Assembly: GCF_013426205.1 (NCBI RefSeq)
Contig: NC_089425.1
Span: forward strand, 1,736,001-1,800,000
Origin: Metarhizium brunneum
Taxonomy: Eukaryota; Ascomycota; Sordariomycetes; Hypocreales; Clavicipitaceae
Direction: 5' to 3'
Length of the DNA stretch: 64,000 bases
Shown piece after piece: positions 32,554-44,760 of the stretch. Each line of letters begins with the position of its first letter. The first letter of the stretch is position 1. The translations under genes were made by a program, and so were the position numbers. Below the pieces are notes generated by a model, which ran no database searches, had not been told where the DNA came from, and worked only from the letters and a program-made list of their open reading frames with translations.

Positions 32554-34423
32554 ATGTCTACAAGCAATTATAATGACACGCTGTCTGGTAACCTTATCCC
32601 GGCGAACGGTATGCATTATTCCCTTTTCTGCAGTATTAAGGACTAGGTTAATCTTACTCGACGATAGCAGTAATGAACCCGGAATTGCTTAGGACTGGCA
32701 GCGGAAGCGGCCCCCAAGATGTTGAACCACAACAACAAAATGACCGCAACAGCGTGATCCAAGACCTGAGCTCACCAGATGCTATTCAACGGACAGGCAG
32801 AAGCGACCAGAGCTATACTGTCATCGGTTGGGATGTCAATGACCCGGAGAATCCCCACAACTGGTCGTTTGTAAAAGAAACCCGTATCTATTCATGTCAC
32901 CGGTGCCAATCTAACATGACCATAGTTCAAAAAGACCTACATTCTCACGGTAACATGCATGCTCGTCACCAATTCAACCATGGGCTCGGCCCTCCCCTGC
33001 ATGGCCATCCCCCAGATCATTGACGAATTCGGCAGCGTCTCGCAAGAGCATAAAGTCCTTCTCATTTCCATCTTCCTCCTCGGCTACGTGTTTGGTCCCG
33101 TCATCTGGGCACCGCTCAGTGAGGAGTATGGCAGAAGATATCTTACCACCGCGACGTTCTTCGCCTATTGCCTCTTTACCATGGCATCCGCCTTGTCACC
33201 AACATGGTCTTCATTGCTAGGATTTCGTCTATGCTCTGGCGTGTTTGCCAGTGCGCCTATAGCCGTGGTAGCCGGCATACTGGCAGACATATATGGCGAT
33301 GCTCGTGTACGAGGCAAAGCGTACTCCGCCTTCTTAGTCGTACGGCGTTTCCCCTTCTCCAAGGAAAGACCCATCCCACAACTCATATCAGAAGCTAACA
33401 TCATAACAGACAACAGTATTCGGCCCCATCTTCGGGCCAATAGTATCAGGGTTCGCGTCACCAACTATTGGCTGGCGCTGGACATTCTGGATCGCCCTTC
33501 TCTACGCAGGTCTCACATTCATCATGCTCATCTTCCTCCCGGAAACTCATCACCAGATCCTCCTCGCCCGCCGCGCCAAGAAGCTCCGGCAGCAAAGCCA
33601 ATCCGCCACCATCGTCGCCCCCCGCGACCTCGAGACAACCGACCTCCCCCAGCTCGTCAGCAGGGTACTCACCCGACCCCTCCGCATGCTCTTCTTCGAG
33701 CCCATCGTCGCCGCGACTTGCTCCTACCTCGCACTTGCTTACGCTATCTTTTACATGTCCTTCCAGGCGTTCCCAATCATCTTCCTCCGCCGCTACGGTC
33801 TTTCCCCCGGCATCACGGGGCTCTGCTACCTGCCCATCGGAGCAGGCGCCTTCCTGAGCATGGTCTGCTTCTGGAGTTGGGACGCCTACGTCGCTCGCGC
33901 ATCTTCCCGCGGCGCAGTGTGGGCCACAACTGATGAATACCGTCGTGTGCCGCTCGCCACCGTCGGTGGTCCGCTGTTTGTTATATCTCTCTTCTGGCTG
34001 GGCTTCACCGCGAAGCCGAGTATATCTTTTGTGGTGCCCATGCTAGCGGGGCTACCCTTTGGGATGGGCTTCCAACTTATCTTCATGACCTTGTTAAATT
34101 ATCTGACGGACGCGTACGAGGTGTATGCTGCTTCCGCTAATGCGGCCGCCTCCGCGACACGGTCCTGCCTAGCAGTTGTGTTGCCGCTAGCCACAAGAGC
34201 CATGTTCAATCAGCTCGGTATATCCGGTGCGTGTGCCGTCCTGGGAGGGCTGAGTGCTGCCATGAGCGTTATTCCATTCGTATTCCTGTGGAAGGGACAA
34301 GCCATTAGGAATAAATCGCCGTTTTGTATTGCATTGCGACAGATGAAGGAGGACTCGTTGCGTCAGGAGGAACAGAACCGGCTGGAGAAGGATAAAGAGG
34401 CCAACAGGGCTCATGATGTTTGA
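32554..34423 (+). CDS. MFS transporter, DHA1-like drug/polyamine type
   Basis: Twelve-helix major facilitator of the H+ antiporter group related to fungal multidrug and polyamine exporters. Exons 32554-32608, 32671-32870, 32926-33339 and 33410-34423 give 560 residues. A ~100-residue cytosolic N-terminus ends in WDVNDPENPHNWSF, the usual entry to helix 1. Motif A is present between helices 2 and 3 (VFGPVIWAPLSEEYGRRY), and the antiporter motif C follows as TTVFGPIFGPIVSGF in helix 5, split by an intron. The central loop (about residues 285-320) is basic with LARRAKKLRQQ. The C-terminal six helices are complete, ending in a charged tail. Start ATG 32554 is in a small first exon; a start at 32673 would also keep the transport domain. 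No biosynthetic genes lie nearby, so the substrate is unknown. Confidence 0.9.
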
Positions 34424-34916
34424 TGAGAATGTCTAATGAATAGCCTCGTGGGTCTCTGGGATGATAATGAGATATTGTCAAGGAATCATGCCGGTAACAG
34501 ATTGTTCTAGGTATTGTTGGGATAGCTATGAAGCTTGCCAACACTGGCATTAAAAATCTTGGAACTAATACGGAAAACGGGCTTAATAAGTGATTTATTA
34601 CTCTAGCTAGTCAATGCGACAAGCAACTACAATGACCTTACATCTATGACTCGAGTATATCGATGATAATGAAGTTCGCTAGATATGATACAATTTCTGC
34701 CAGGCAAGTGACTCTGCATATTTATACCACACAGGAGCCTCATCTAAAACATTCTTTGATGAAATAACCGCTCGCAGCGTCCTTAGGCGATAGTAGATCA
34801 AATTATGTATCTATTTTTTGACGGCCGATGTCTGGCGAGGGCGAGATTTCATCATCGTTGCCTGGCTACCCAAGGTTAACAACCTGGGTAATTGGGTAAT
34901 TACACCCACCGCTCAA
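34424..34916. other. intergenic, convergent
   Basis: About 490 nt between the convergent ends of the MFS gene and the 623-residue gene; AT-rich, no gene. Confidence 0.5.
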
Positions 34917-36838
34917 TCAATCGGTTCGGTGCCCATGTTGTCGTGTTTTTGATTGCGCGAGCGGGTTCATAGCATGTATAGATTCTGTGTTGTCGTACGA
35001 GGTGCGGTTGATGAAATTATGCCACTTATTGCCGTTGACTACCCAGCCTCGGCCAGCTTCAGGTTTGGGACCATCAAATTTAACTGAGCTATTGCAGCTG
35101 CTGGAGCTCAGCTTTGAGATATGTGATAAAGAGTGTTGTAGCTTTTCTCTGAACGATTTTCGGCCCAGAGTTGGCGTCGGTCGGTTTACGAAATCTTCGT
35201 AAGCTTGGGCTGTAATGATGATGCTTTCGTCCAGCCCTGGCACCGATTCTTGCGAGTTAAGTTTCTTAGGGTATACCATATCATCCTTGATCTGCTGTGA
35301 TTCAGATATAGGATTTATTCGAAGTTCTGAAGCATTGACCCCCCCTGGTAGTTGCGGGGATGGCTCCTCTTCTGCGGTTGCATAGGAACTTTGGCCTTCA
35401 GAGTGTCCCAGATCCTTCCAAGCCGGCAAATTTCCACACCCTTGCGCCGAGGTCAGCCAGAATCCGGCCAATGTTTGATCTTTAACATACAATGAACAGG
35501 TGAAAGCTCGAGATTATCCAAGTCTCTCTGGCTGAGCACGTATCCGTGTAATTCTGATCCTGACGGACTAGGATCAAAACTAGGCAGTTTAGATGGGTAA
35601 TTCGAGGACCCGTTGTTGGCTGGGTGACTGGACTTCTGAGATTTGGTGCTTAATTTTGCAGTAGTATCTGAGGTGGGTAGTTGATCTGTGCCTGATCTTT
35701 GTGAATTAACAGACGCGGGATGAATTGAACCCTCGTGTGTCTCTTCGGTGTGCGCCGGAAGGAGAGACTCTGCAGTATTGACTCGGTCAAGTATAGAGAA
35801 CGATGACTCTAGGATGCTATCGACGCCACCCGGCCCCTCCATTGGCAAACAAATGTTGTCTTGTGCGGTATTCGCATCCCTGGGTGCGTGCTCAGGTTGA
35901 AACACAAAGTGGTCAGCTGGCTTCATGCCTTGGGCGATCAGCCATATACCCAGGGCAGATTGGTCGTCCCAGGCATGTGACCCATGCCGAATATTGAATT
36001 CATTGTCAGGCCCAATGATTCTGTCAAGACGAGGCGAACCGGGCTGGCAACTGGATGGTCGAGGGGATATTGATACCATAGAGACACATCTTCTCTCTGG
36101 TAGTGGACCGCGAATAGGGCGAGACCGACAAAGCAGTTCATCGTTATTTGACTGTGTATCAACCGGAGAGCCACAATCGCGAGTGGCACATATTTCATCA
36201 TGATCTGCGTCTTGTTGGCAATCTTCCTGCTTAGGCGGTGTATGCTGGTTGCAGGAAAGGTCTGACGACGTGGGACGAGACGCCAGCGCGCAATCATCAA
36301 ATGTAAACTCAAGTGTATCCCTCGGGCCGCTACACGGGCTCCCCATATCAATTAGCGTAGAGAGATATCTGGCGCTCTGATGTGACCCATTGCTCTGGCC
36401 GTCATTGCCGTCATCCTTGTTGAGCTCATCCTGAATTCGCTTTTGTCGCAGCCGCCTAACTTCGGCTCGTCTTGCTAACTCTTCGTCACTGTGTCCAATG
36501 GACACTCGAGAATGTCGTCTGGGCCCGCTATCCTGCGACAAATGCTTAACTATTCTAGCCTTGACCCCTTCAAATGTGCTTGTTCGTGTGCTAGGAATGA
36601 GGCTCCCAGTATCGCCATTCTCTGGGCTGGTGCTAGCAAGCTGGCAAAGTTCCACAGGGCCCTCAAACGGAGATATCTGCTCGCTTGGATTTCCGTCTTT
36701 ACATTCCTGGTTCGATCCAGCGGAGTTTCTGGTGTTCACAGCTGGAGTATTTGAAGTTCTGAATATGGAAGTAAAGCTGATCTTGTTGCCGGCTGAGCCA
36801 CGGCTTCTCCGCGGTCCACAGCACCATAGAGCATGCAT
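34917..36838 (-). CDS. hypothetical protein, largely disordered
   Basis: Two minus-strand exons, 36838-35491 and 35440-34917, join in phase to 623 residues through a canonical GTATGT donor, a GGCTGAC branch site and CAAG acceptor. I recognise no domain. The N-terminus MHALWCCGPRRSRGS has a Cys pair that could be lipidated. The chain is Ser/Asp/Pro-rich and probably mostly disordered. One charged helix stands out near residues 115-140 (SDEELARRAEVRRLRQKRIQ), and two short ordered-looking segments are AWDDQSALGIWLIAQGMKPA and LDESIIITAQAYEDFVNR. The frame is long and open with few low-complexity runs, so it is very likely a real gene. Signalling or cytoskeletal scaffolding would fit such architecture, but that is only a guess. 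Confidence 0.82.
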
Positions 36839-39712
36839 GATTTGGTCCTAGATTGCGAGGGCTAAGGAGTTCTCATTTCCAGGTGCTTTGCCATTCAAGA
36901 TGATTGTGGAGATGAGGCACTGGGGCAGGATCTTGAGCCGAGGAGCGTGAAATGAATTGCTGTGTGGCATGCCAAAGTTGCAAAGAGTTGACGGTGCTGG
37001 TAGACTTGGTCACTGGTGCTGCAGGACCTGAATTCTAGCAGTCTTAAGTGGCAGGGAGCAGGATGAAAAAAAAGAGATGGTTGTCGAGGCTGCCATGACT
37101 TGACAAGCGAAGGACAGGAAGAGCAGTACGATTACAATAGGGGGAGTGAATTTGGATCAATGCAACTTTAAATCCTGCCGCTCCTTCCAGTTGCTCGGTT
37201 CAGCGAAACGATGGCCACGCAGCTCCTTCCCCAGCCGTATGGTGGTCTGCTCGCCATTTTACCAAGTAACATTTGAAGGCCGGTACCTTCCCCGGTACCT
37301 ACTTAAGTACCAAGGTATGCGGTATACGTGCTATTCAGACCTACGTGGTTCCGAATTACGGGAGCAATGTCGAGCCTCTGGGGTGTTAATAGTTTCCGCC
37401 TCGACGTCGGCCGACGAAAATGTCTGTCTCTGGTCTTAAACAGTGGTTAACATGGGTGCAGAAATATCGCCTTTTGAAACCAACTTTGTCCCGCAAGCCG
37501 ACACTATGTGGTATATAGGAGCGCATAACCAGCTTCAGTTACAGGCAGTGTCACGCGTCCATGGATGATGAAGATGTAGATGTTTATCGAGGCGGAAGAG
37601 CGGGTGTAAGCCAGGTAGTTGACGAGTGGCCCAAGTCACCTGTGTCCTGACGATGTAAGCGACTAGGTACTTAAGTACCAGGCAGTTAATTAGATGAAGC
37701 AGACTTAGTCCACACGCGTCAAGATGTCCACAAGCAGAACGGAAGGCGAGCTGTAAGTAATAGATTCGCAGCATCCATGAGACATCGGAATCATGTCACG
37801 CCGCAGAGCAAGCGCTGGGCGCTATTCACCAGCAGCATGTATGAAAGCTTCAAGTAGGAACCAAGGCCTGTTGACTTGACCGGCTCTTATTGTATTGTTC
37901 CATCTGCCTAGCCATCTGCTATGCATATCCAAAGTACTGGGGCCGTTACACACTTTCGCTTGAGAGGCTTCCACAAGAGCCGAAGGAGCAGGGAAGTCGG
38001 CGACGGGCCATCGGCGACTTGGAAAACAAAAACACGAATACGGACGGCAAGCAAGGTGGCGTCAACGTAGTAAATGACGAGCTTGGAGCTACGGGGCAAT
38101 CTGGCCTCGAAGCAAACAATTTTTGATCCTGTCTGCTCCACTTGCCAAAGTTTGTCCGGAAAACGGAGCACTCTGGTAGCTTGGTTATCTCCTGCTGGTT
38201 CTCCGTACATACAATGAAGCAGATTGACGAATTGGTCGGTAAAACGGTCGAGCCGATGCTTATACATACCTACTTGAGTAAGTACATACATACATATACC
38301 TGCACTTGTAGGTACATGGAAGACATGAATGCTCCGAGCACCACCACGGGAGACGATACTGCTAGTCTTAGTCACGGAGAGAGAGAGAGGTTTACATGTG
38401 TGCAACACGTCACAGATTCGGAACTTGAACCTGCAACTGATTGGCGCTTCGGAGGACGAGTCCAAGGGCCCACATCCAATGTTCGCAGCAGACGAGAGCA
38501 CACAGCGCTGAAGGCACGGCGAAAGGCGGTGCGATGGCGCAATTGGCAGACTCTGCAGTCGATGGAGACAAAAAGCACCGAATCGACGGCGTGTGGTCGA
38601 GCTCACCAGCGTGATAGGCACAAAGGAAAGCAAGCAGGCAAAGCCAAGCTTGGTTGCAAGAGGGGCAGAGGGGCGGCGGCCGACGACAGCAGCTCGGAAA
38701 AACATGGCAGTCGAGCCGAAGTCAAGCCTCCAGTCCTTCGGACAATGGAGCGAATGGCCGTGTGGCGGGTGGCAGGTAGTACCCAGGTAAGTACCTGTAG
38801 GTACGTTGAAGCTTGGGAACCCCTCCAAGCATTGGTTCTATCAATCGAGGTGGGTTGACGGGGTTGAGGGGCAACCGAGTATCGCCAAGTGCAACACTTG
38901 AACTCTAGGTGACGCTGTCTCAACGTTGAATGATTCAAGGTTTCATGCTCCAATCTGCATCTGTGTGTACCTACCTAGGTAATTAAGTACCTATTGTACT
39001 TAAGTAAGTAGGTAGATATGCACTCCCCGTGTCTGTGCCAAAGTGTCAAGTCCTCCTTCTCGAGGCATGCTTAAAGCTCAACGTGCCTCACCCAATAAAG
39101 TCTCCGTCCAACAAGAAGTTACGTGCCACCCTTGGACCCTCGATACATCTTCGAAACTGGCCGGGTTTGCCAGCCACTTCTCGAGTCTGGTACGGAGTAC
39201 CGAGCGCACATGAGCTGCTATGCACGGAGTAACAAGTTACGTATTGACTCGCCCATGCTCTCATCTCACTTAACCCCTCCCCCGCTTTCGGCGCCATTTT
39301 TTCTCGCCTGACGCTTGTCGCTTTAGCCGTGTTTCCGCCAAGCTGTCGTCTTGATCGCCGCTCTTCTTTTTATTTCTTCCCCTCCCAGTTCTCTTCGTCT
39401 ATTTTCCTCCTTTTCCCTCTCCCCAAGCTCTTCACCATACCCTTCCCCCTTATTATCCCCCTTCACAGAGAGTCGTCTTAGGTGTCGATCTACTGTGGCA
39501 TCCAAGGCTCTACATTTTCGAGGTTAGCATCATCTTCTTCATACCCCTCATCGTCCGTCCACCCCAATCTACCGCGTGCGTGTATTTCATCTTTCGCCAG
39601 CAGTAGCGAAAGAACACTTGCGAGCTTGCTGTAGCTAATTTGGATCTGTTTTCTCACCAGAGCTTCTTAATACCTCCATCACATATTTGAGAGTCTACAG
39701 CCAGTCGTCAAG
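36839..39712. other. intergenic, 2.9 kb, rich in GTACC/AAGTA palindromes
   Basis: Long gap before MET6. TACTTAAGTA/TACCTAGGTA motifs recur at about 37280-37318, 37664-37682, 38266-38322, 38782-38805 and 38968-39018, and TACGGAGTA at 39189 and 39224. Overlapping frames at 37.9-38.9 kb are open on both strands without domains. The last ~350 nt are CT-rich and probably form the MET6 promoter and leader; a non-coding intron could lie there (GTTAGC at about 39525, CACCAG near 39660). Confidence 0.45.
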
Positions 39713-42149
39713 ATGGTCCAGTCTGCGATTCTCGGCTTCCCCCGCATGGGAGTCAACCGTGACCTGAAAAAAGCCACCGAGGCCTGTGAGTTGAGCCACC
39801 AACCCATTGTCATTGTGGGAAACAGAGGAAGAGCAATTATCTAACACTAGCCATAGACTGGGGCGGAAAGATCTCTCAGGCTGACCTCCTTGCCGAGGCA
39901 AAGCGCCTGCGACTTGCCCACTGGAAGATCCAGAAAGATGCTGGCGTCGACGTCATCCCCAGCAACGACTTCGCTCTGTACGACCAGGTCCTCTGCCACA
40001 TTCAGGACTTTGGTGTGAGTTTTTGCTACCCCTCTGGCTCATTCTTATTGGCATCACGGTTCTAACACTAGCTTCTCAGGCTGTTCCCGAGCGATACACC
40101 AAGGATGGCCTTGACAATGTTGACCAATACTTTGCCATGGGTCGTGGCCACCAGAAGGGTGGCATTGACGTGCCCAGCCTGGAAATGGTCAAGTGGTTCG
40201 ATTCCAACTACCACTACGTGAAGCCTACTCTCCAGAACAACCAGACCTTTAAGTTGGTCGACAGCCCCAAGGCTGTTGTTGAATTCAACGAGGCCAAGGA
40301 GGCTGGTATCAAGACTCGCCCCGTCCTTGTTGGTCCTGTTTCTTTCCTCCACCTTGGCAAAGCCGACCGTGGCCAGACTGTTGACCCCATTGACCTTCTC
40401 GACAAGCTGCTACCTGTTTACGAGCAGCTCCTTGTCAAGCTCAAGGAGGCTGGTGCTGAGACCGTGCAGATTGACGAGCCTACCCTCGTCTTCGACCTTC
40501 CTGCCAAGACAAAGGCTGCTTTCAAGCCTACCTATGAGAAGCTGGCCAGTCTGGGTGACAAGATCCCCAAGCTTGTCTTCACGACCTACTTCGGCGACAT
40601 TGTTCACAACCTGGACCTTCTCCCCAAGGACATCTATGCCGTCCACATCGATCTTGTCCGAAACCCTGAGCAACTGGAGACTGTTGCTGCTGCCCTAGGC
40701 CCCAAGACCATTCTCTCTACCGGTGTTGTTGACGGCCGTAACATCTGGAAGACCAACTTCAAGCGTGCCATTGAGACCGTGGAGTCCGCTATCCAGAAGC
40801 TTGGCAAGGAGCGCGTGATTGTCGCCACCTCCAGCTCCCTCCTTCATACCCCCCACACCCTGGCCAGCGAGAAGAAGCTGGATCCTGAGGTTGCTGACTG
40901 GTTCTCTTTCGCCTCTGAGAAAGCTGTTGAGATTGCCATCATTGCCAAGGCTGTCACCGAGGGCCCTGCTGCCGTCCGTGAACAGCTTGAGGCCAACGCC
41001 AAGTCTATGCAGGCTCGTGCCACCTCCTCTCGCACCAACGACCCCAAGGTCAAGGACCGCCAATCCAAGGTCACTGCCAAGGACCACGAGCGTCTGTCCC
41101 AATTCCCCGCCCGTATTGCTGCTCAGCAGAAGAAGCTCAACCTACCCCTCTTCCCCACCACTACCATCGGCTCCTTCCCTCAGACCTCTGAGATTCGTGT
41201 CCAGCGAAACAAGTTCACCAAGGGTGAGATCACTCAGGAGCAGTATGACAAGTTCATCGAGGAGGAGATCAAGCAGAACGTCAAGATCCAGGAGGAGCTT
41301 GGCCTCGATGTCTTCGTCCACGGCGAGCCGGAGCGTAACGACATGGTTCAGTACTTTGGTGAGCGCTTGAACGGTTATGCGTTCACCACCCATGCCTGGG
41401 TCCAGAGCTACGGTTCCCGCTGCGTCCGACCTCCTATTATCGTCGGTGATATCTCCAGACCCGCCCCCATGACCGTCAAAGAGTCCAAGTACGCTGTTTC
41501 CGTCTCCAGCAAGCCAATGAAGGGCATGCTGACTGGTCCCGTCACTTGCTTGCGATGGTCTTTCCCTCGTGATGACGTTCACCAGTCCGTCCAGGCTCAG
41601 CAGCTTGCTCTTGCCCTCCGGGACGAGGTCGTTGACCTCGAGAAGGCTGGTGTCGACGTCATTCAGGTCGATGAACCTGCTCTCCGCGAAGGTCTCCCTC
41701 TTCGCTCTGGCAAGGAGCGTGACGCCTACCTTGAGTGGGCCGTCAACGCCTTCAAGCTGTCGACCGCTGGTGTTGAGGATGCCACCCAGATCCACTCCCA
41801 TTTCTGCTACTCCGAGTTCCAGGACTTCTTCCACGCCATTGCTGCTCTCGATGCCGATGTCCTGTCCATTGAGAACAGCAAATCTGATGCCAAGCTCCTC
41901 CGCGTCTTCGTTGACTCTGCATACCCCCGACACATTGGACCTGGTGTCTATGACATCCACTCTCCCCGTGTCCCTAGCGAGCAGGAGATTCGTGACCGCA
42001 TCGAGGAAATGCTTCAGTTCTTGAAGCCTGAACAGCTCTGGATCGACCCTGACTGCGGTCTTAAGACTCGTCAGTGGAAGGAGACCAAGGAGGCCCTGGT
42101 CAACATGGTCAATGCTGCCAAGTTCTTCCGTACCAAGTATGCCAAATAA
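39713..42149 (+). CDS. MET6: cobalamin-independent methionine synthase
   Basis: Transfers the methyl group of 5-methyltetrahydropteroyltriglutamate to homocysteine, the last step of methionine synthesis, in the cytosol. Exons 39713-39785, 39857-40014 and 40080-42149 give 766 residues, the usual MetE/Met6 length. The N-terminal domain starts VQSAILGFPRMGVNRDLKKA. The catalytic C-terminal domain begins around LPLFPTTTIGSFPQTSEIR and includes HGEPERNDMVQYFGE. Zinc and homocysteine ligands are visible in IHSHFCYSEF (His/Cys near residue 650) and in DPDCGLKTRQW (Cys near 735). DVIQVDEPALREGLP is also conserved. Codon use is strongly biased to C-ending codons, fitting high expression. The three short CDS exons at the 5' end are typical of Sordariomycete MET6. 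Confidence 0.98.
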
Positions 42150-43338
42150 ATTATTTGTCATTGCGGCTCAGCTGATGCCGCATGAGAATATTTGGGCAGG
42201 TAACGAATGAAGAATTGTGTTTACTAATATTCGCACATCGTTTATGTGTTCTTATTCGACGAGAATGATTGTTTTGTCTCAAATTTCCTTTATTAAAATC
42301 AAGCCGGATACGATCTCAACATCGGCGTTTATGGGATGGGGTGATGACAAAAGGTGTGTTTTATCTGCATCCCAAAAAGTTCACGAGAAACTGAGGGCTA
42401 GGGAACTGGATTTGGAAGGCAGTTGGTTGGCGAGCATTCAACATATATGCATTTAGCACTCCCGTTTGGGGGTGAATTATTTTTTTGGAAGTTCCATGAC
42501 AAACATTAGAATGGAATGTTGATTCCCAAATGAGGAGATTCTTCAACATGATGGCGTTATGCGGTTGGCAATAGGCTTGCCCGGCCTGTTGCTTTTGATA
42601 CCTAGGAGCAAGTAGATGTAACAAATAATATACCCGATTCAACCTGGGCAAACAAACAGATCCATTGGTCTATCTATGTGAGGTCAAAGTCGGCAGTTTC
42701 TGGCAAGACAAGTGTGTCTGTCGCCCAGTGGACGCTGATGCATTGTCGTATGTCATAGTGTTCTGCACGATAGTTCAGGGAGGGACAAAACAGACAAGCG
42801 CTTTTGCCTCGCAGGCGTGGCGGAGCGAGCATAAATGACGGATGAGATCATCCGTATAGTGTCGAGTCTTGGAGAAGCCTAGTAGAGCTGATACAACCCA
42901 ACAAAGCCAATTAGATGGTTAAAATACTAAATGTATATTTTGACCCAGGCATCAAACATCATATTTCACTGGGAGGGAGAGTTTGGAATCAGAAGTAGCC
43001 ATCAAACTCTAGACCAGAGTACCAATCCTAAACCGGCTGGCTGCGTGCATCGGCTTGGGGTGTGACGCCCCCGAGCCGTAGACGACGATTGAAGATCAAG
43101 TCAGAAATCCTGAAAGGAACACTTCATTTGCTGGCATTTATTTCTTTATATATTTGTATGGTAATACTTAGTTTATGGAGTAGTGCAATCAGTACTTTGC
43201 GCTTTACCCTGTCAAAAATGGTGTCACGTGCACCCGCGTCAACCCCCGCGTACTCGTACCACGCGTATCCCCGACCTGTAACTCCGTAGGAAAGATATGC
43301 CGAGCTGATGCCTGCAAGTTAGCAAATTTCGCCACAAA
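42150..43338. other. intergenic, 1.2 kb
   Basis: MET6 3' flank and AT-hook gene promoter. ACTCCGTA occurs near 43279. No gene recognised. Confidence 0.45.
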
Positions 43339-44760
43339 ATGACACCAGTGGTCATTGAAGACTCGGACGGAGACGAGTCAGACGTAACATCTTCCCCTAG
43401 GCGCGTCACACAAGCCGTCCCTCTGCAAGCTTCATCACCCACGGCGGCGACGCACCCATCTGGTTCTACAGACTCGACCTTCTTCAAGAGTATTTACAAC
43501 GAGCACCGGGACGCGGCAAATGAGCATGTAACGAATCAAATCGAAGAAATTACTGAAGTCATGGACGCCTCATCATTCGACAATGGCTTCCAGGAGACGA
43601 GAGGCACCGGCATACTTGACAAGAGCCTGTGGGACGTCCCCAGCAGCCCAGAGTTTGCACAGCCCAAGCCATCCAAGACACAGGAAGGCTCGTTGAGCAC
43701 CAGGACTAAAATCACGAGGGGTTTGCGACGACGGCTAGATGATATAGGATATGTTAGCCAGGAGGACGAGCTCCCCGAGATGACTGCACAAAGCAGGAAG
43801 AAGAGACGGGTGGAACGGGACACAGGCTCAGATGACTTGGTTTCGACGGTGCTTGTTGAGAGCGATCCGTCCTGGGTATCGACACGTCAAAAGCAGCGGC
43901 TTGTGTCTGTTCACGACGGCACGCTGGGCTCCGCCACAAAACCTCTGGAGCAGCGTCGTGTCAACGTCGTGTCTAGTGGGACGGCCACTAATATCAATAC
44001 GCAGAGATCAAATGATGCGGTGTTATCTGAGTCTACTCCCCAGAGGAGGGGCTCAGAGACTGCTCGGGTGGGTGTAGCGCGGGGTTCCTCACCTGCTTCT
44101 CCCGCCGTGCCCATGCCGGTGTTAGAAACGAAACGGGGTACGGCAAAGTTACAGGATAGGAAAAAGTCCAAGAGGGTGGTTATAGATTCAGACGACGAAA
44201 GTGACGGGGGAGATTATTCGCCTCGCGAGGCTAAGCATGACGGCCCGACTTTCGAAGAGAAAGAGTTGCCGAAGCCAGTAGCGGGGAAGAAACAAAGAGG
44301 TCGCCCCAGGAAAACAGATACGGCTGCACCAATGGAAAAGGAAAAGGAAACGGATCCAGAAACAAATGGTAAAAGGAAACGTGGAAGGCCGAAGAAATCC
44401 GCGGCAGTGCTCAAGGTTGACAGCAACGATGAGGTGCAAGAGATTGCACCGGCTATTCCTGAACATACCCATACTGAGCCGGGTATAAAACCGCAACCGG
44501 ATGTAAAAGCGACACCCATTGAGAAGTTGGGCCCAGATGTTGCCGAGACGGAGAACCACGCAGCTGTCAAGCCGGTGACGAAAGAAACACCAGGCACTCC
44601 TATATCTGATGCTAAAGTTGGCACCGGCATTTCCGCAGTGCAGAAAGCAGCGGTGAAAACACCATCCACGCCAACGGGAGGGTTAGGACGCTCGTTGTAT
44701 CGTGTCGGATTGAGCAAGAATACGAGAATCGCGCCGCTTTTGAAAGTCATCCGCAAATGA
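43339..44760 (+). CDS. AT-hook protein with RAD51AP1-like C-terminal motif
   Basis: Intronless, 473 residues, nuclear in character. The N-terminus (VVIEDSDGDESDVTSSPRR) and many SDD/DE patches are acidic. Short conserved-looking segments are STFFKSIYNEHRDAANEHVT and DKSLWDVPSSPEF. A basic cluster QSRKKRRVERD may be a nuclear signal. Two AT-hooks are clear: KKQRGRPRKTD and KRKRGRPKKSA, about 45 residues apart, which bind the AT-rich minor groove. The extreme C-terminus, SLYRVGLSKNTRIAPLLKVI, follows the pattern R-[LV]-G-L-S-[RK]-x-x-R-[IV]-x-P-L of the RAD51-binding motif of RAD51AP1. This suggests a recombination or repair accessory factor, but the assignment rests on one motif. It might also be a general chromatin protein. 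The frame has weak codon bias, unlike MET6 next door. Confidence 0.85.
   Translation: MTPVVIEDSDGDESDVTSSPRRVTQAVPLQASSPTAATHPSGSTDSTFFKSIYNEHRDAANEHVTNQIEEITEVMDASSFDNGFQETRGTGILDKSLWDVPSSPEFAQPKPSKTQEGSLSTRTKITRGLRRRLDDIGYVSQEDELPEMTAQSRKKRRVERDTGSDDLVSTVLVESDPSWVSTRQKQRLVSVHDGTLGSATKPLEQRRVNVVSSGTATNINTQRSNDAVLSESTPQRRGSETARVGVARGSSPASPAVPMPVLETKRGTAKLQDRKKSKRVVIDSDDESDGGDYSPREAKHDGPTFEEKELPKPVAGKKQRGRPRKTDTAAPMEKEKETDPETNGKRKRGRPKKSAAVLKVDSNDEVQEIAPAIPEHTHTEPGIKPQPDVKATPIEKLGPDVAETENHAAVKPVTKETPGTPISDAKVGTGISAVQKAAVKTPSTPTGGLGRSLYRVGLSKNTRIAPLLKVIRK

Noticed and set aside
31600..34500. Secondary-metabolite cluster around the MFS transporter
   Set aside because: No synthase, oxidoreductase or regulator genes are adjacent; neighbours are housekeeping or unrecognised.
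37908..38858. Overlapping 306- and 238-residue frames on opposite strands
   Set aside because: Both are open over the same DNA with no domain; consistent with chance in moderately GC-rich sequence containing GTACC repeats.
41142..42161. 339-residue antisense frame over MET6
   Set aside because: Fully opposite the methionine synthase exon; its openness follows from the strong C-ending codon bias of MET6.
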